A DNA stretch of 64,000 bases from Acinetobacter populi (GTDB lineage Bacteria > Pseudomonadota > Gammaproteobacteria > Pseudomonadales > Moraxellaceae), in contig NZ_NEXX01000007.1 in NCBI RefSeq assembly GCF_002174125.1, forward strand, positions 62,001-126,000, in the 5' to 3' direction. A program made the translations under genes and the position numbers. Positions 9,240 through 19,498 of this stretch are shown here, in pieces; position 1 is the first letter of the stretch; each line of letters starts with the position of its first letter. The notes under the pieces were generated by a model that saw nothing but the letters and a program-made list of their open reading frames with translations, was not told where the DNA came from and searched no databases.

Positions 9240-9718
9240 TTTTTCAATCCAAAATAAACCAATGGCCAAATTAAAATGCTACTCAATAAAGGTGTCCAAT
9301 GACGAATAATCGATACGTATTCACCAGACATGATCAAAATCAACCAGGTTTGTAATAAATACGCCACCATAGACAAACTACAAATCACCCAGAGATTGTA
9401 TTCGGTCATGATACGTTTATCACGGGTAAAATATCGAACAGCAAATGCTAATATGACAAAACTCATGGCATTTGCACCCAAAGGCATTTCCATGAGTAAG
9501 TCGGTGACCATACCCAGTGCAAACGCGAACCACACACCACACCAAGCTGGTTGACATAACACCCAAAATAGCATGACCAGCAACATGAATGCTGGCCGCC
9601 ATGCACTGAGTTCATAAGATAGCGGATAAACCATCAACACCGAAGCAATCACAATCGAGAAAATGATTGCCCACAAAGGATCTTTGCTTTGGAAATTTTC
9701 TTTTTTAGCGAGTTGCAT
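9224..9718 (-). CDS. mreD: Rod shape-determining protein MreD
   Basis: A 164-residue integral membrane protein with about five hydrophobic segments. The conserved part MVTDLLMEMPLGANAMSFV is the MreD signature region. MreD works with MreC and the MreB cytoskeleton in the elongasome that directs side-wall peptidoglycan synthesis. The gene overlaps mreC by 14 bases and maf by 16 bases, a tight co-translated cluster. Confidence 0.94.
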   Translation of the reverse strand: MQLAKKENFQSKDPLWAIIFSIVIASVLMVYPLSYELSAWRPAFMLLVMLFWVLCQPAWCGVWFAFALGMVTDLLMEMPLGANAMSFVILAFAVRYFTRDKRIMTEYNLWVICSLSMVAYLLQTWLILIMSGEYVSIIRHWTPLLSSILIWPLVYFGLKKWRAV

Positions 9719-10559
9719 TCGGTTGCTCCTGCGCTAATCCCTGAGAAAACAACACCACCACATGATGCCCACTTGCCAGTTGTGCTGCCGGTTTCACCAT
9801 AATTTGTGCAAACTCACCGGAATGATGACGCTGAATTTTACTGACCATACCCACCAGATAACCAGCCGGATAACGCTCACCCAAACCAGAACTATAGACT
9901 TGATCACCTACTTTGATATCCGAACTGGAAGGCACATATTCCATTTCAAGCTCACCATAATCGCCTTTTCCAGAAACAATCGCCCGCATGCCGGTACGTT
10001 CCAAACGAACTGAGATTGAGCTATCTTTATCCGATAACAACATGACACGAGCACTATGCGGATATACATTGATAATCTGTCCCATAATACCCTTGTCATC
10101 GAGTATGGTTTGTCCTTCTTGTAAATGATCAGCACGACCTTTATTGATAATCAAAATATGATTGAGCGGATTGGCATCCACTCCAATCGTTTCTGCAATC
10201 AAGACACGACCATCAATAATTAAGGGCGTATTCACCAGTCCACGTAAACGGGTATTCTCAGCAGACAGTTCCGAAAGTTTTTGTAAGCGAACCTGAGCCT
10301 GTAATAATTCTGCACGCAATGCAGTATTTTCACGACGTAAATCCTGCTCTGATTTCACCTGTAAACGCATCCAGTCACCAGAAAGCACAGGATAATTCGC
10401 CACTGCATAAATAGGATTGTAAGCAGCTTTGAGTACTTCCCGGGCAGGCTGAACGACTTGAGGAAATTGCCAGTTGATAAACAAGGCAACAATCGAAACG
10501 ATAATCGCAAGAACGAACGAACGAAAAGACGGTGGCTGTCTAGTTAAAATGGCTTGCAC
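9705..10559 (-). CDS. mreC: Rod shape-determining protein MreC
   Basis: The 284-residue protein has one N-terminal membrane anchor (about 16-34, FVLAIIVSIVALFIN), a coiled-coil at about 65-105 (LRRENTALRAELLQAQVRLQ), and the beta-rich periplasmic MreC domain with DKGIMGQIINVYPHSARVML and GDQVYSSGLGERYPAGYLVG. MreC links penicillin-binding proteins to MreB. It follows mreB by 18 bases and overlaps mreD. It is shorter at the C-terminus than the E. coli protein (about 367 residues). Confidence 0.96.
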   Translation of the reverse strand: MQAILTRQPPSFRSFVLAIIVSIVALFINWQFPQVVQPAREVLKAAYNPIYAVANYPVLSGDWMRLQVKSEQDLRRENTALRAELLQAQVRLQKLSELSAENTRLRGLVNTPLIIDGRVLIAETIGVDANPLNHILIINKGRADHLQEGQTILDDKGIMGQIINVYPHSARVMLLSDKDSSISVRLERTGMRAIVSGKGDYGELEMEYVPSSSDIKVGDQVYSSGLGERYPAGYLVGMVSKIQRHHSGEFAQIMVKPAAQLASGHHVVVLFSQGLAQEQPNATR

Positions 10560-10577
10560 CGTCTTTCTTCCTTATAC

Positions 10578-11699
<1,122 letters not shown>

Positions 11700-11752
11700 T
11701 TATTATAACGCACGATATTTTGATTTTTTTTGAAAATGAATTAGGTGACGGC

Positions 11753-12067
11753 ATGTCTTCATCGGAAGCGCAACAATCTACAGACTTGAATGCACAGACA
11801 GTATCAGGCATTGCAACGCTTGCAAAACTTTCACTCAATGATGCACAAGCAATTGAATATGCTACAAGTTTAAATAAAATTTTATTGATGATGGAACATT
11901 TAAAAGGCATTAATACCGAGGGTATTGAACCTTTGAAAAGTCCTTTTGACCATCCACAGCCATTACGTAGCGATGTTGTAAGTGAAACCAATCATCGGGA
12001 GCAATATCAGGCTGTCGCCCCATTAACACAGGATGGATTGTATCTTGTACCTCGTGTGATTGAATAA
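11753..12067 (+). CDS. gatC: Asp-tRNA(Asn)/Glu-tRNA(Gln) amidotransferase subunit C
   Basis: The 104-residue protein shows the GatC pattern VSGIATLAKLSLNDAQAIEY in the N-terminal half and EGIEPLKSPFDHPQPLRSDV in the C-terminal half. GatC stabilises the GatA-GatB complex, which amidates mis-charged Glu-tRNA(Gln) and Asp-tRNA(Asn). The ATG at 11753 has AGGTG 5 bases upstream, so I prefer it to an earlier in-frame ATG at 11720. It is followed 53 bases later by gatA. Confidence 0.94.
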   Translation: MSSSEAQQSTDLNAQTVSGIATLAKLSLNDAQAIEYATSLNKILLMMEHLKGINTEGIEPLKSPFDHPQPLRSDVVSETNHREQYQAVAPLTQDGLYLVPRVIE

Positions 12068-12120
12068 AATTTGTTCGATTGTTTTTTTGAAATAAATTTG
12101 AATATATAAAGAAAAGACTT

Positions 12121-13599
12121 ATGACTGATTTACACCGTTTATCTATCCAACAACTGTCCGAAGGTTTGTCATCGAGACAGTTTTCCTCTCGTGAACTGAC
12201 ACAGCACTATTTAAACCGTATCGAAAAAATTGATGCGCAAGTCAATAGTTTTGTCACAGTTACGCCCGAGTTTGCATTGTCACAGGCCGATACTGCCGAT
12301 GTAGCCATTCAGGCAGGCAAAGCCACTGCCTTAACTGGTATTCCACTGGCTCATAAAGATATTTTTTGTACCCAAGGGATTAAAACCACTGCCGGTTCAA
12401 AAATGCTGGATAATTTTATTTCACCCTATGATGCGACTGTGGTGGCCAAAGCCAAAGCCGCAGGCTTGGTAACGCTGGGCAAAGTCAACATGGATGAATT
12501 TGCCATGGGCTCTGCCACTGAAAACTCCTATTACGGCGCAACTAAAAACCCATGGAATTTACAACATGTGTCAGGTGGTTCATCAGGTGGTTCGGCAGCT
12601 TCCGTTGCGGCTGATCTAGCACCATTTAGCACCGGAACAGATACCGGCGGTTCTATCCGTCAGCCGGCATCGTTCTGTGGCCTGACAGGCTTAAAACCGA
12701 CTTATGGCCGCGTCTCACGCTTCGGTATGATTGCCTACGCCTCTTCTATGGATCAAGGTGGTCCACTGGCACGTTCAGCCGAAGATTGTGCCTATTTGCT
12801 CAATGTGATGGCCGGTCATGATGCCAAGGATTCCACTTCTATTGATAAAGAGGTCGATAATTATGTCGCCAATCTGAATCAAACCAGCATCAAGGGTTTA
12901 CGCATTGGGATTCCAAAACAGTATTTTGATGTCAAAGGTCTGGATGCTGAAGTTCGTGCACGAGTCGAACAGTCTTTAAAACAACTGGAAGAACTTGGCG
13001 CAACGCTGGTCGAGATTGATCTATCCATGGTCGATGCCTATGTACCCACCTATTACCTGATTGCACCTGCCGAAGCCTCTTCAAACTTGTCACGTTATGA
13101 TGGCGTGCGTTATGGCTATCGCTGTGAAAATCCGCAGGATTTGAATGATCTTTATCGTCGTTCTCGCTCGGAAGGATTTGGTGCAGAAGTACAACGTCGT
13201 ATCCTGATCGGGACTTATGCCCTGTCTGCCGGTTATTACGATGCGTATTATGTCAAAGCACAAAAAGTACGTCGTTTAATCCAACAAGACTTTTTAAAAG
13301 CATTTGAGCAGGTGGATGTGATTGCTGCACCTTCTGCGCCAACTACTGCCTATAAAATCGGGGCTTCACTGGATCCGGTTGAAATTTATCTTGGTGATAT
13401 TTATACCATTGCAGTGAATCTGGCAGGCTTACCCGCCATCAATGCACCGGTTGGCTTTGATCAGCACAATTTACCCGTTGGTCTGCAACTGATTGGTAAC
13501 TACTGGTCTGAATCACAATTGCTATCAATCGTTCATCAATATCAACAGGTCACTGACTGGCATACAAAACGTGCGGCAATTGCTGAGGAGAATGCATAA
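12121..13599 (+). CDS. gatA: Asp-tRNA(Asn)/Glu-tRNA(Gln) amidotransferase subunit A
   Basis: The 492-residue amidase releases ammonia from glutamine for transfer to the tRNA-bound acid. The amidase-signature Ser-cisSer-Lys triad is visible: the lysine in [10 protein letters not shown], the cis-serine in [16 protein letters not shown], and the nucleophile in [17 protein letters not shown]. Length is normal for the family. The stop shares one base with the gatB start (TAATG), with a GAGGAG ribosome-binding site inside the gatA end, so translation is coupled. Confidence 0.97.
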   Translation: MTDLHRLSIQQLSEGLSSRQFSSRELTQHYLNRIEKIDAQVNSFVTVTPEFALSQADTADVAIQAGKATALTGIPLAHKDIFCTQGIKTTAGSKMLDNFISPYDATVVAKAKAAGLVTLGKVNMDEFAMGSATENSYYGATKNPWNLQHVSGGSSGGSAASVAADLAPFSTGTDTGGSIRQPASFCGLTGLKPTYGRVSRFGMIAYASSMDQGGPLARSAEDCAYLLNVMAGHDAKDSTSIDKEVDNYVANLNQTSIKGLRIGIPKQYFDVKGLDAEVRARVEQSLKQLEELGATLVEIDLSMVDAYVPTYYLIAPAEASSNLSRYDGVRYGYRCENPQDLNDLYRRSRSEGFGAEVQRRILIGTYALSAGYYDAYYVKAQKVRRLIQQDFLKAFEQVDVIAAPSAPTTAYKIGASLDPVEIYLGDIYTIAVNLAGLPAINAPVGFDQHNLPVGLQLIGNYWSESQLLSIVHQYQQVTDWHTKRAAIAEENA

Positions 13600-15053
13600 T
13601 GGCAAAACTCATTGAAGGCTGGGAAGTCGTTATCGGTCTTGAGATTCACACTCAGCTCAACACAAATTCCAAAATTTTCTCTGGCTCCAGCATCGAATTT
13701 GGTGCAGAACCAAATACCCAAGCCAGTCTGGTTGATCTTGCCATGCCCGGCGTATTACCAGTGTTAAATGCCGAAGTCGTCAACAAAGCCATTCGTTTCG
13801 GCTTGGGGATTAACGCAGAAATTGACCGTAACTCGGTATTTGCCCGTAAAAACTATTTTTATCCGGATTTGCCTAAAGGTTATCAAATCAGCCAGATGGA
13901 CAATCCTATTGTCGGGAAAGGCTTTGTCGATATTCATCTGGAAGATGGCAGCACCAAGCGTATTGGCGTAACCCGTGCCCATCTGGAAGAAGATGCCGGA
14001 AAATCGCTGCACGAAGACTTTGCAGGTTATACCGGAATCGACCTGAACCGTGCGGGTACACCGTTACTTGAGATCGTATCTGAACCGGATATGCGTTCGG
14101 TGGAAGAAGCTGTTGCCTATGTCCGCACCATTCATACATTGGTACGCTGGCTCGGGATTTCCGATGGGAATATGGCAGAAGGTTCGTTCCGCTGCGACTG
14201 TAACGTGTCCCTGCGTCGTCCTGGCGATGAATTCGGTACCCGTTGCGAACTGAAAAACATCAACTCTTTCCGCTTTATCGAAAAAGCCATTGATGTCGAA
14301 ATCGAACGTCAAATCGAGATTCTGGAAAGTGGTGGACGTATTATTCAGGAAACCCGTTTATTCGACCCGAATAAAATGGAAACTCGTTCCATGCGTTCCA
14401 AAGAAGAAGCCAACGATTACCGCTACTTCCCCGATCCCGACTTGTTACCTGTGCATATCACGGAACAACAAATTCAAACCATTCAGGCCGATTTACCGGA
14501 ACTACCTGCGGCACGTCGTGAACGTTTTGTCAGTGAGTACCAAATCCCGGAATATGATGCCCGTGTACTGACTCTTTCCCGTGAAATGGCAGATTTCTTT
14601 GAAGATGTGGTGAAATTTGCTGGCGGCGCAAAACAGGCCAAACTCGCAGCCAACTGGGTGATGGGTGAGCTGTCCGGTGCACTAAACAAAGCTGGCCTTG
14701 AAATTACCCATTCCCCTGTATCGGTAGAACAACTAGGCGGTATGATCGCACGTATCGTGGACAACACCATCAGCGGTAAAATTGCCAAACAGGTCTTCGG
14801 CTTTATGTGGGAATCCAACGGTCAATCTGCTGATGAGATTATCAGCGAAAAAGGCTTAAAACAGGAAACCGATACCGGTGCGATTGAGGCCATCATTAAA
14901 GAAGTCCTTGCTGCCAATGAAAAAATGGTGGAAGAGTACAAATCCGGTAAAGACAAAGCCTTTAATGGTCTAGTGGGTCAGGTGATGAAAGCCTCTCGTG
15001 GTAAGGCCAATCCAGCACAAGTCAATGAATTGATGAAAAAGTTGATTGGTTAA
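13599..15053 (+). CDS. gatB: Asp-tRNA(Asn)/Glu-tRNA(Gln) amidotransferase subunit B
   Basis: The 484-residue protein binds and phosphorylates the mis-acylated tRNA. The hallmark [20 protein letters not shown] is at the N-terminus, [15 protein letters not shown] and [18 protein letters not shown] follow in the cradle domain, and the C-terminal tail domain ends [20 protein letters not shown]. It is the last gene of gatCAB; a strong terminator follows 30 bases after the stop. Confidence 0.97.
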   Translation: MAKLIEGWEVVIGLEIHTQLNTNSKIFSGSSIEFGAEPNTQASLVDLAMPGVLPVLNAEVVNKAIRFGLGINAEIDRNSVFARKNYFYPDLPKGYQISQMDNPIVGKGFVDIHLEDGSTKRIGVTRAHLEEDAGKSLHEDFAGYTGIDLNRAGTPLLEIVSEPDMRSVEEAVAYVRTIHTLVRWLGISDGNMAEGSFRCDCNVSLRRPGDEFGTRCELKNINSFRFIEKAIDVEIERQIEILESGGRIIQETRLFDPNKMETRSMRSKEEANDYRYFPDPDLLPVHITEQQIQTIQADLPELPAARRERFVSEYQIPEYDARVLTLSREMADFFEDVVKFAGGAKQAKLAANWVMGELSGALNKAGLEITHSPVSVEQLGGMIARIVDNTISGKIAKQVFGFMWESNGQSADEIISEKGLKQETDTGAIEAIIKEVLAANEKMVEEYKSGKDKAFNGLVGQVMKASRGKANPAQVNELMKKLIG

Positions 15054-15083
15054 TTATTGACTAATCCTTATTTTTTATGAGAT

Positions 15084-15112
15084 AAAAACCTCGTTGAGTA
15101 CGAGGTTTTTTT
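15084..15112 (+). terminator. Rho-independent terminator after gatCAB
   Basis: AAAAACCTCG and CGAGGTTTTT form a perfect 10-base stem around a 7-base loop, followed by a T run. It is the expected end of the gatCAB transcript. Confidence 0.9.
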
Positions 15113-15140
15113 CATTTAAATAAAAATAGTTAGGACAAAT

Positions 15141-15590
15141 ATGATGTTGATTACACAGGCCAGACTTTCCGATTCAGAAGAATTATTGGCATTACAAAAG
15201 TTGGCTTACCAATCCGAGGCCGAACTCAATAATGATGATAATATTCCACCACTTACCCAAACTTTAACGCAATATATCGAAGAATTTCCCCAAAGATTGA
15301 TTCTAAAAATTGAAAAAAATGACCGTATTATCGCCAGTGGTCAGGCTTATATTGAGAATGACACCTGTTATATTGGACGTTTGATTGTACACCCCGAATT
15401 TCAAGGGCAAGGATTAGGTTCGGCAATTTTAGATCAATTAGAACAAGAGTATTCATCTGCGAAACGCTTTGAATTATATACCGGAGAAAAAAGTATCCGT
15501 AACCTTCAACTTTACCAACGCAAAGGTTATCGAATTTTTAAACAGGAAGTTTTAGGAAAAACCACTGTAATCTTTCTGGAAAAATTCTAA
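15141..15590 (+). CDS. GNAT-family N-acetyltransferase
   Basis: The 149-residue protein has the GNAT fold. The acetyl-CoA binding motif A is IGRLIVHPEFQGQGLGSAIL (Q/R-x-x-G-x-G/A form), and LYTGEKSIRNLQLYQRKGYR is motif B. ATG at 15141 is preceded by AGGA at a 5-base distance. The substrate cannot be predicted; small-molecule or protein N-acetylation are both possible. It lies after the gatCAB terminator and so has its own promoter. Confidence 0.88.
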   Translation: MMLITQARLSDSEELLALQKLAYQSEAELNNDDNIPPLTQTLTQYIEEFPQRLILKIEKNDRIIASGQAYIENDTCYIGRLIVHPEFQGQGLGSAILDQLEQEYSSAKRFELYTGEKSIRNLQLYQRKGYRIFKQEVLGKTTVIFLEKF

Positions 15591-16082
15591 ATCTAGCACG
15601 ACACAAAGACAAGATTTAAAAATCTATAATAACGTCAGTTCCGGATATAAGTATTTATTTTGTATAAATAAAATTTAATACCTTTCCTAATGAACAACCA
15701 TGTGATTTAGTTTCTCCTATAGAATTCGTTATATGTAAAACTAAAAATAATCCTGAAGCTTATGTTATGTACTTATTGGATAAATGTCACATCAGGAATA
15801 GTGTCTTAAAGGGTAGCTTTTTCAAAGGTTCACTTGCTGACTTAAAAAACCACTTTAGATCATGGGAACAAAAACAATTTGATTTTCTGAAAAACATAAG
15901 CAAATTTGATAGATATTTTATATTTATTAGAAGTGTAATTTTACCTCTCCAATCGTCATATTTTATGTCATAATAAAATCCAATTCCCATAATTATGCTA
16001 TTGGTTTTTATTGCTATTTTAGAATTTCTTAGTAAAATTATTTAAACATAATTAATGTAATGCAAATTTGAAGAATCTATCA
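15591..16082. other. Long intergenic region with degraded coding look
   Basis: 492 bases with no convincing intact gene. The only coding-like stretch is described separately at 15668-15973. The rest is strongly AT-rich. No tRNA, hairpin terminator or repeat was recognised. Confidence 0.5.
15668..15973 (+). pseudogene. Possible gene remnant of unknown family
   Basis: An open frame of 101 codons without a start until Met at 15767. Its upstream part reads FNTFPNEQPCDLVSPIEF and is closed by a TAA at 15665. Fourteen more open codons lie beyond that TAA, so a single in-frame stop may interrupt an older frame. The longest open piece with a start is 68 residues. Composition is protein-like (YLLDKCHIRNSVLKGS), but no ribosome-binding site precedes 15767. 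I do not recognise the family, and a chance frame is a real alternative. Confidence 0.3.
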
Positions 16083-16679
16083 ATGAAAAAAATTACCTCC
16101 ATCGACAAACTCGAAGATTTAGGACGCATTCAACTGTCTCAATCCTTTTTTATGCGTGACTTCCTTTATAGCGAAATTGCCAACTGGTACGGCATTCAAA
16201 ACTTTCCTGATTTTCCCGATATTGCCGTTCAAAATGGAAAACAACTCTGTGAAAAATTACTAGAACCATTACAAAATAAGTTTGGAAGAATCGCTATTCG
16301 TTCTGCTTATCGCTCACCGAAGATAAATCAACTTGGTAATGAAAAAAATCTAAGTTGTGCAAATAATGAGAAAAATTTTGCCAGTCATATTTGGGATTAT
16401 CCAAATGACCGAGGCTATGGTGCTACAGCATGCATTGTGATCCCCTCATTTTTAGAGCTATACGATAAAGACCAAGCAAATTGGCAGCAAATTGCCTATT
16501 GGATTCATAATCATTTGCCGTATAGCCGATTAGAATTTTTTCCTAAACTTTGTGCTTTTAATATTAACTGGCATGAACAACCATTACGTGAAATCTATAG
16601 TTATATTCAACCTAGAGGTTATTTATTACGTAGTGAAAATGTTGATCCGTCCTTTGAAAAGTTTTATCCCGATTTATAA
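16083..16679 (+). CDS. Uncharacterised protein resembling peptidase M15 (D-Ala-D-Ala carboxypeptidase-like)
   Basis: 198 residues, no signal peptide. The order of blocks recalls M15 peptidases: RIAIRSAYRSPKINQLG, then a Ser-x-His block ASHIWDYPNDRGYGATACIV, then a late INWHEQP. In M15 enzymes zinc is held by a His in SxHxxGxAxD, the Asp of that motif and a late His before a conserved Trp. Here the early His and the late WH are kept, but the Asp position appears to be Cys. Activity is therefore uncertain. The ATG at 16083 has only a weak GAAGAA upstream; a TTG at 16068 is less likely. Its stop overlaps the convergent gene by six bases. Confidence 0.55.
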   Translation: MKKITSIDKLEDLGRIQLSQSFFMRDFLYSEIANWYGIQNFPDFPDIAVQNGKQLCEKLLEPLQNKFGRIAIRSAYRSPKINQLGNEKNLSCANNEKNFASHIWDYPNDRGYGATACIVIPSFLELYDKDQANWQQIAYWIHNHLPYSRLEFFPKLCAFNINWHEQPLREIYSYIQPRGYLLRSENVDPSFEKFYPDL

Positions 16680-17186
16680 CCCCAACTTACCAAAAATATC
16701 CGGCGTTAAAAAAGTCATTACCAGCTTATTTAAATCAATATAGCGCAAAGTGCCCTGCAACTGCTGGCGCACTGCCGGATCTTTAAGAATATCCTCACCT
16801 GCCTGACGACCCAACTCCTGAAAGCTCTCTGCCACTGCCTGTACGCCATCGCTTTGGATCACGGCTTTGGTTTGTGCTGCACACTGCTCAACAATCACAC
16901 GTTGTAAGACCTGTGCCAACTTTTGATCAAGCTGATTTTTTTGCTCGGCAGTGACATTGCTAAATGCTACAAGATCGGGATGTGCAGACAACGCCACAAA
17001 GGTCCATTGCAATACCGCAGTTTTATCGCTTGCTGTGGTCGCTTTCACCAGACAATCACTCAATTGATCGACCGAGGGACTCGCCATAGCAACTTGTGAA
17101 GTCCCCAACACAGCAACAGCCAAACATAGAGAACGACTTAAATGAGAACATTGGCGACGAACAATGCCATAAACATGACCTAACAT
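16674..17186 (-). CDS. Exported protein of unknown function (170 aa)
   Basis: Starting at the ATG at 17186, the protein has a signal peptide with a basic start, the hydrophobic stretch LCLAVAVLGTSQVAMA and a likely cut after AMA. The mature part (about 133 residues) is mostly helical and alanine/glutamine-rich, with two cysteines (in LSDCLVKAT and VEQCAAQTK) that could form a disulphide. I do not recognise a named domain. The longer open frame from 17288 would bury the signal peptide and is rejected. It is convergent with the M15-like gene. Confidence 0.7.
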   Translation of the reverse strand: MLGHVYGIVRRQCSHLSRSLCLAVAVLGTSQVAMASPSVDQLSDCLVKATTASDKTAVLQWTFVALSAHPDLVAFSNVTAEQKNQLDQKLAQVLQRVIVEQCAAQTKAVIQSDGVQAVAESFQELGRQAGEDILKDPAVRQQLQGTLRYIDLNKLVMTFLTPDIFGKLGL

Positions 17187-17445
17187 AGCGCAGACTCTAA
17201 TAAAAATTCTATCCCTTTGTATCACAGCCTGCCATATTTCACCACTTACAACTGTATCACCCGAGTATCCCAAAAATGGTATCCACAAAATCCGTGTTAA
17301 AACAAAGTAATCTGTTCTACAAAATAGTGGGCAATTTTTTAAAAATTTTTCCTGTTAAAAACTGAGCCATGTTAAAAATTTTCATCACAATTACCACTTA
17401 AATTCTGCTAGATTTTAAAATCATCAATTTAATTTTTAGAAAAAT

Positions 17446-18231
17446 ATGACATCAAAATTATATCTATCACTATTCTTTGGATTATTGGCTATGGTTCAGC
17501 TTAGCCATGCCGAAGTTGAAAACTTTAAACCGAGCTTCCCCAAATTTTATAATTCATCGGCGGAACGAAAAGCCAATAATCAACTTTACTATCTTGGTGA
17601 AGCCAAATTTCAGGATCATGTTACGCTGCCTTTTTATGGGGTAACTGCGGAAAATCCTGCTGATGGTGATGGAGAAAAATTGATTAGGGATTTTCGCAAA
17701 TGTACTGATGAAACTTGCGACTTTAAATTTAAACTTGATGCCAGTCAGGCCAAACAGCTTAAATTGCTTGCCATACCGAGTATTGGTCTAACACTAGTAC
17801 CACGTCACTGGCAAGAGATTCAAGCCAATGCAGGTGCAAATGGTACCGGCTATGCCCTCATCATGAGCCCAGATCAGCAACAGGCGATTGAACTGTCAGA
17901 CTCAGCATTTTGTGTCGGTTGTGGTATGCGTCCGGCCACTTTGTTTTTTCCCAAATTATTAAAACAGAGCGTGGAATATGAATATGGTGGCTATCAGGAT
18001 CGCAATAAATTATTAACTGTGGTTTATCCTGCAAAAAATGTGGCATTTTTTAGTTATCAAATTCCTGGACTTCCATATAAAACCCACGGTGTTGCCAAAT
18101 ATCAGGATGATGGCGATTTTAATTTCAGGGAGATTCAAGTGACGTTTAACCCGCAGCAAACCAATCAGCAACATACAAATCAGCAGGCATTGGTGACAAC
18201 AATTTTAAATTTCTATCATTATAGTCATTAG
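17446..18231 (+). CDS. Exported protein, possibly DUF4850 family
   Basis: The 261-residue protein starts with a clear signal peptide (LYLSLFFGLLAMVQLSHA, likely cut after SHA). The mature part holds CTDETCDF and CVGCGMRPATLFFP, four cysteines that suggest disulphides in the periplasm. The family call rests on memory of similar Acinetobacter proteins annotated DUF4850 and is tentative; no function is known. It ends in a Q/N/H-rich tail. The gene stands alone, divergent from the 16674-17186 gene. Confidence 0.65.
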   Translation: MTSKLYLSLFFGLLAMVQLSHAEVENFKPSFPKFYNSSAERKANNQLYYLGEAKFQDHVTLPFYGVTAENPADGDGEKLIRDFRKCTDETCDFKFKLDASQAKQLKLLAIPSIGLTLVPRHWQEIQANAGANGTGYALIMSPDQQQAIELSDSAFCVGCGMRPATLFFPKLLKQSVEYEYGGYQDRNKLLTVVYPAKNVAFFSYQIPGLPYKTHGVAKYQDDGDFNFREIQVTFNPQQTNQQHTNQQALVTTILNFYHYSH

Positions 18232-18382
18232 CCTAAAACGAACCAAATGATCATAGTGTTATATGTGGCGATGATTCGTTTTTATGCCACAGCAGTCTTG
18301 GCTGAATAGACTCATTTCTACAAATTTCATTGGAAAATAATGCTCAACGCCTGCATGATACTCGCTTATTGTTAAACTTTTT

Positions 18383-18931
18383 ATGACTATGCAACAAAAT
18401 ATCACTCCCGATTGCCGTGCATTATTTTTTGGATTTTTTAAACTGGGCCTGATGGGATTTGGTGGGGTATTACCGATCGCCCATCACGTCATTGTGGAAG
18501 AAAAACACTGGCTGGATCAAAATCAATTCACCAATTTATTGGGCGTTTGTCAGATTTTACCGGGTGGAAATATTGTTAATATGTCGGTTGCAATCGGTAT
18601 GCAGTTTCAAGGAGTCAAAGGTGCAATATGTGCACTCTTGGGATTGATTACTGTGCCCACAATATTTGTCGTAAGCTGCTATCAATTTTATGAACAGTTT
18701 AAAGACATTCTGTGGGTTCAACATTTAATGCTGGGTCTGGCCGCCTCTGCCGCAGGTTTACTGTTTGCCACAGCCTTTAAAATGCTAAAACCGCTGCTAA
18801 AAAACTATTTAATGCCGATTACCCTTGGTCTTACATTTATTTTTACCCTGTGGATTAAACTTCCACTGATTATGACTTTAAGTCTGCTCTTTATCATCAA
18901 TTTAATTTTTTTGCGAATTAAACCGCTATGA
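18383..18931 (+). CDS. CHR-family (chromate transporter-like) protein, first half
   Basis: The 182-residue membrane protein is a short-chain CHR member equal to one half of a full ChrA. The family motifs appear as FKLGLMGFGGVLPIAHH and NLLGVCQILPGGNIVNM, with about five to six membrane segments. It overlaps the second half gene by four bases (ATGA). Short-chain CHR proteins work as pairs with opposite topology. Chromate efflux is the known activity of some members; many others have unknown substrates, and there is no chrB/chrC nearby. The start (ATG ATG-proximal, 18383 or 18389) has no clear ribosome-binding site. Confidence 0.85.
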   Translation: MTMQQNITPDCRALFFGFFKLGLMGFGGVLPIAHHVIVEEKHWLDQNQFTNLLGVCQILPGGNIVNMSVAIGMQFQGVKGAICALLGLITVPTIFVVSCYQFYEQFKDILWVQHLMLGLAASAAGLLFATAFKMLKPLLKNYLMPITLGLTFIFTLWIKLPLIMTLSLLFIINLIFLRIKPL

Positions 18932-19449
18932 ACATTGTGCTATTGAACCTTGCACTGGTCTTTATCGAATTATCGGTATTGGCTTTTGGTGGTGGCAATG
19001 CCATCTTACCCGAAATGAAACATCAAGTGGTCGATGTGCATCACTGGATGACAGCACAGGAATTTAGTGCCATGTTTGCCATGTCACAAGCAGCGCCCGG
19101 ACCCAATATGATGATTGTACCGCTCATTGGCTGGCATGTTGCAGGTATGGCAGGTCTACTGGTCACCTCATTGGCAAAATTTGTCCCTTCTTCTTTAATT
19201 ACCATGGCAACTGTGCAATATTGGGAGCGTTATAAACATCACAATGTACGCATTCAATTTGAAAAAGCCTTAAAACCCATTACTGTAAGTTTAGTTATGG
19301 TCAGTGCTGTGATTATTTCGGAGTCTTCTGCACAAAATTACTGGCTCGCTGCCATTATTCTCCTCACAGCCAGCATGAGTTTTTTTAAAAATATTCATCC
19401 ATTATGGGTGATGGTCACCGGAGCATTAACTGCCATTGTATTATTATAA
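18928..19449 (+). CDS. CHR-family (chromate transporter-like) protein, second half
   Basis: The 173-residue partner of the preceding gene. It has ELSVLAFGGGNAILPEMKHQ and SQAAPGPNMMIVPLIGWHVA, close to the canonical FGG and PGP motifs of the CHR family, with about five membrane segments. It is translated from an ATG inside the stop of the first half. The two together correspond to one bidomain transporter. The substrate is unproven; the permissive call is an anion transporter of the CHR superfamily. Confidence 0.86.
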   Translation: MNIVLLNLALVFIELSVLAFGGGNAILPEMKHQVVDVHHWMTAQEFSAMFAMSQAAPGPNMMIVPLIGWHVAGMAGLLVTSLAKFVPSSLITMATVQYWERYKHHNVRIQFEKALKPITVSLVMVSAVIISESSAQNYWLAAIILLTASMSFFKNIHPLWVMVTGALTAIVLL

Positions 19450-19456
19450 AAAAATA

Positions 19457-19489
19457 GAAGTGATGTATTTTATTTATACACATCACTTC
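19457..19489 (-). terminator. Terminator between convergent CHR pair and sbmA
   Basis: GAAGTGATGT and ACATCACTTC form a perfect 10-base stem with a 13-base loop. On the minus strand a run of seven T follows, so it serves sbmA best. It may also slow plus-strand transcription. Confidence 0.8.
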
Positions 19490-19498
19490 CTATATCCT

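Noticed and set aside
16674..17288. Longer version (204 codons) of the exported protein
   Set aside because: The extra 34 residues would place the signal peptide inside the chain; the start at 17186 gives a normal export signal.
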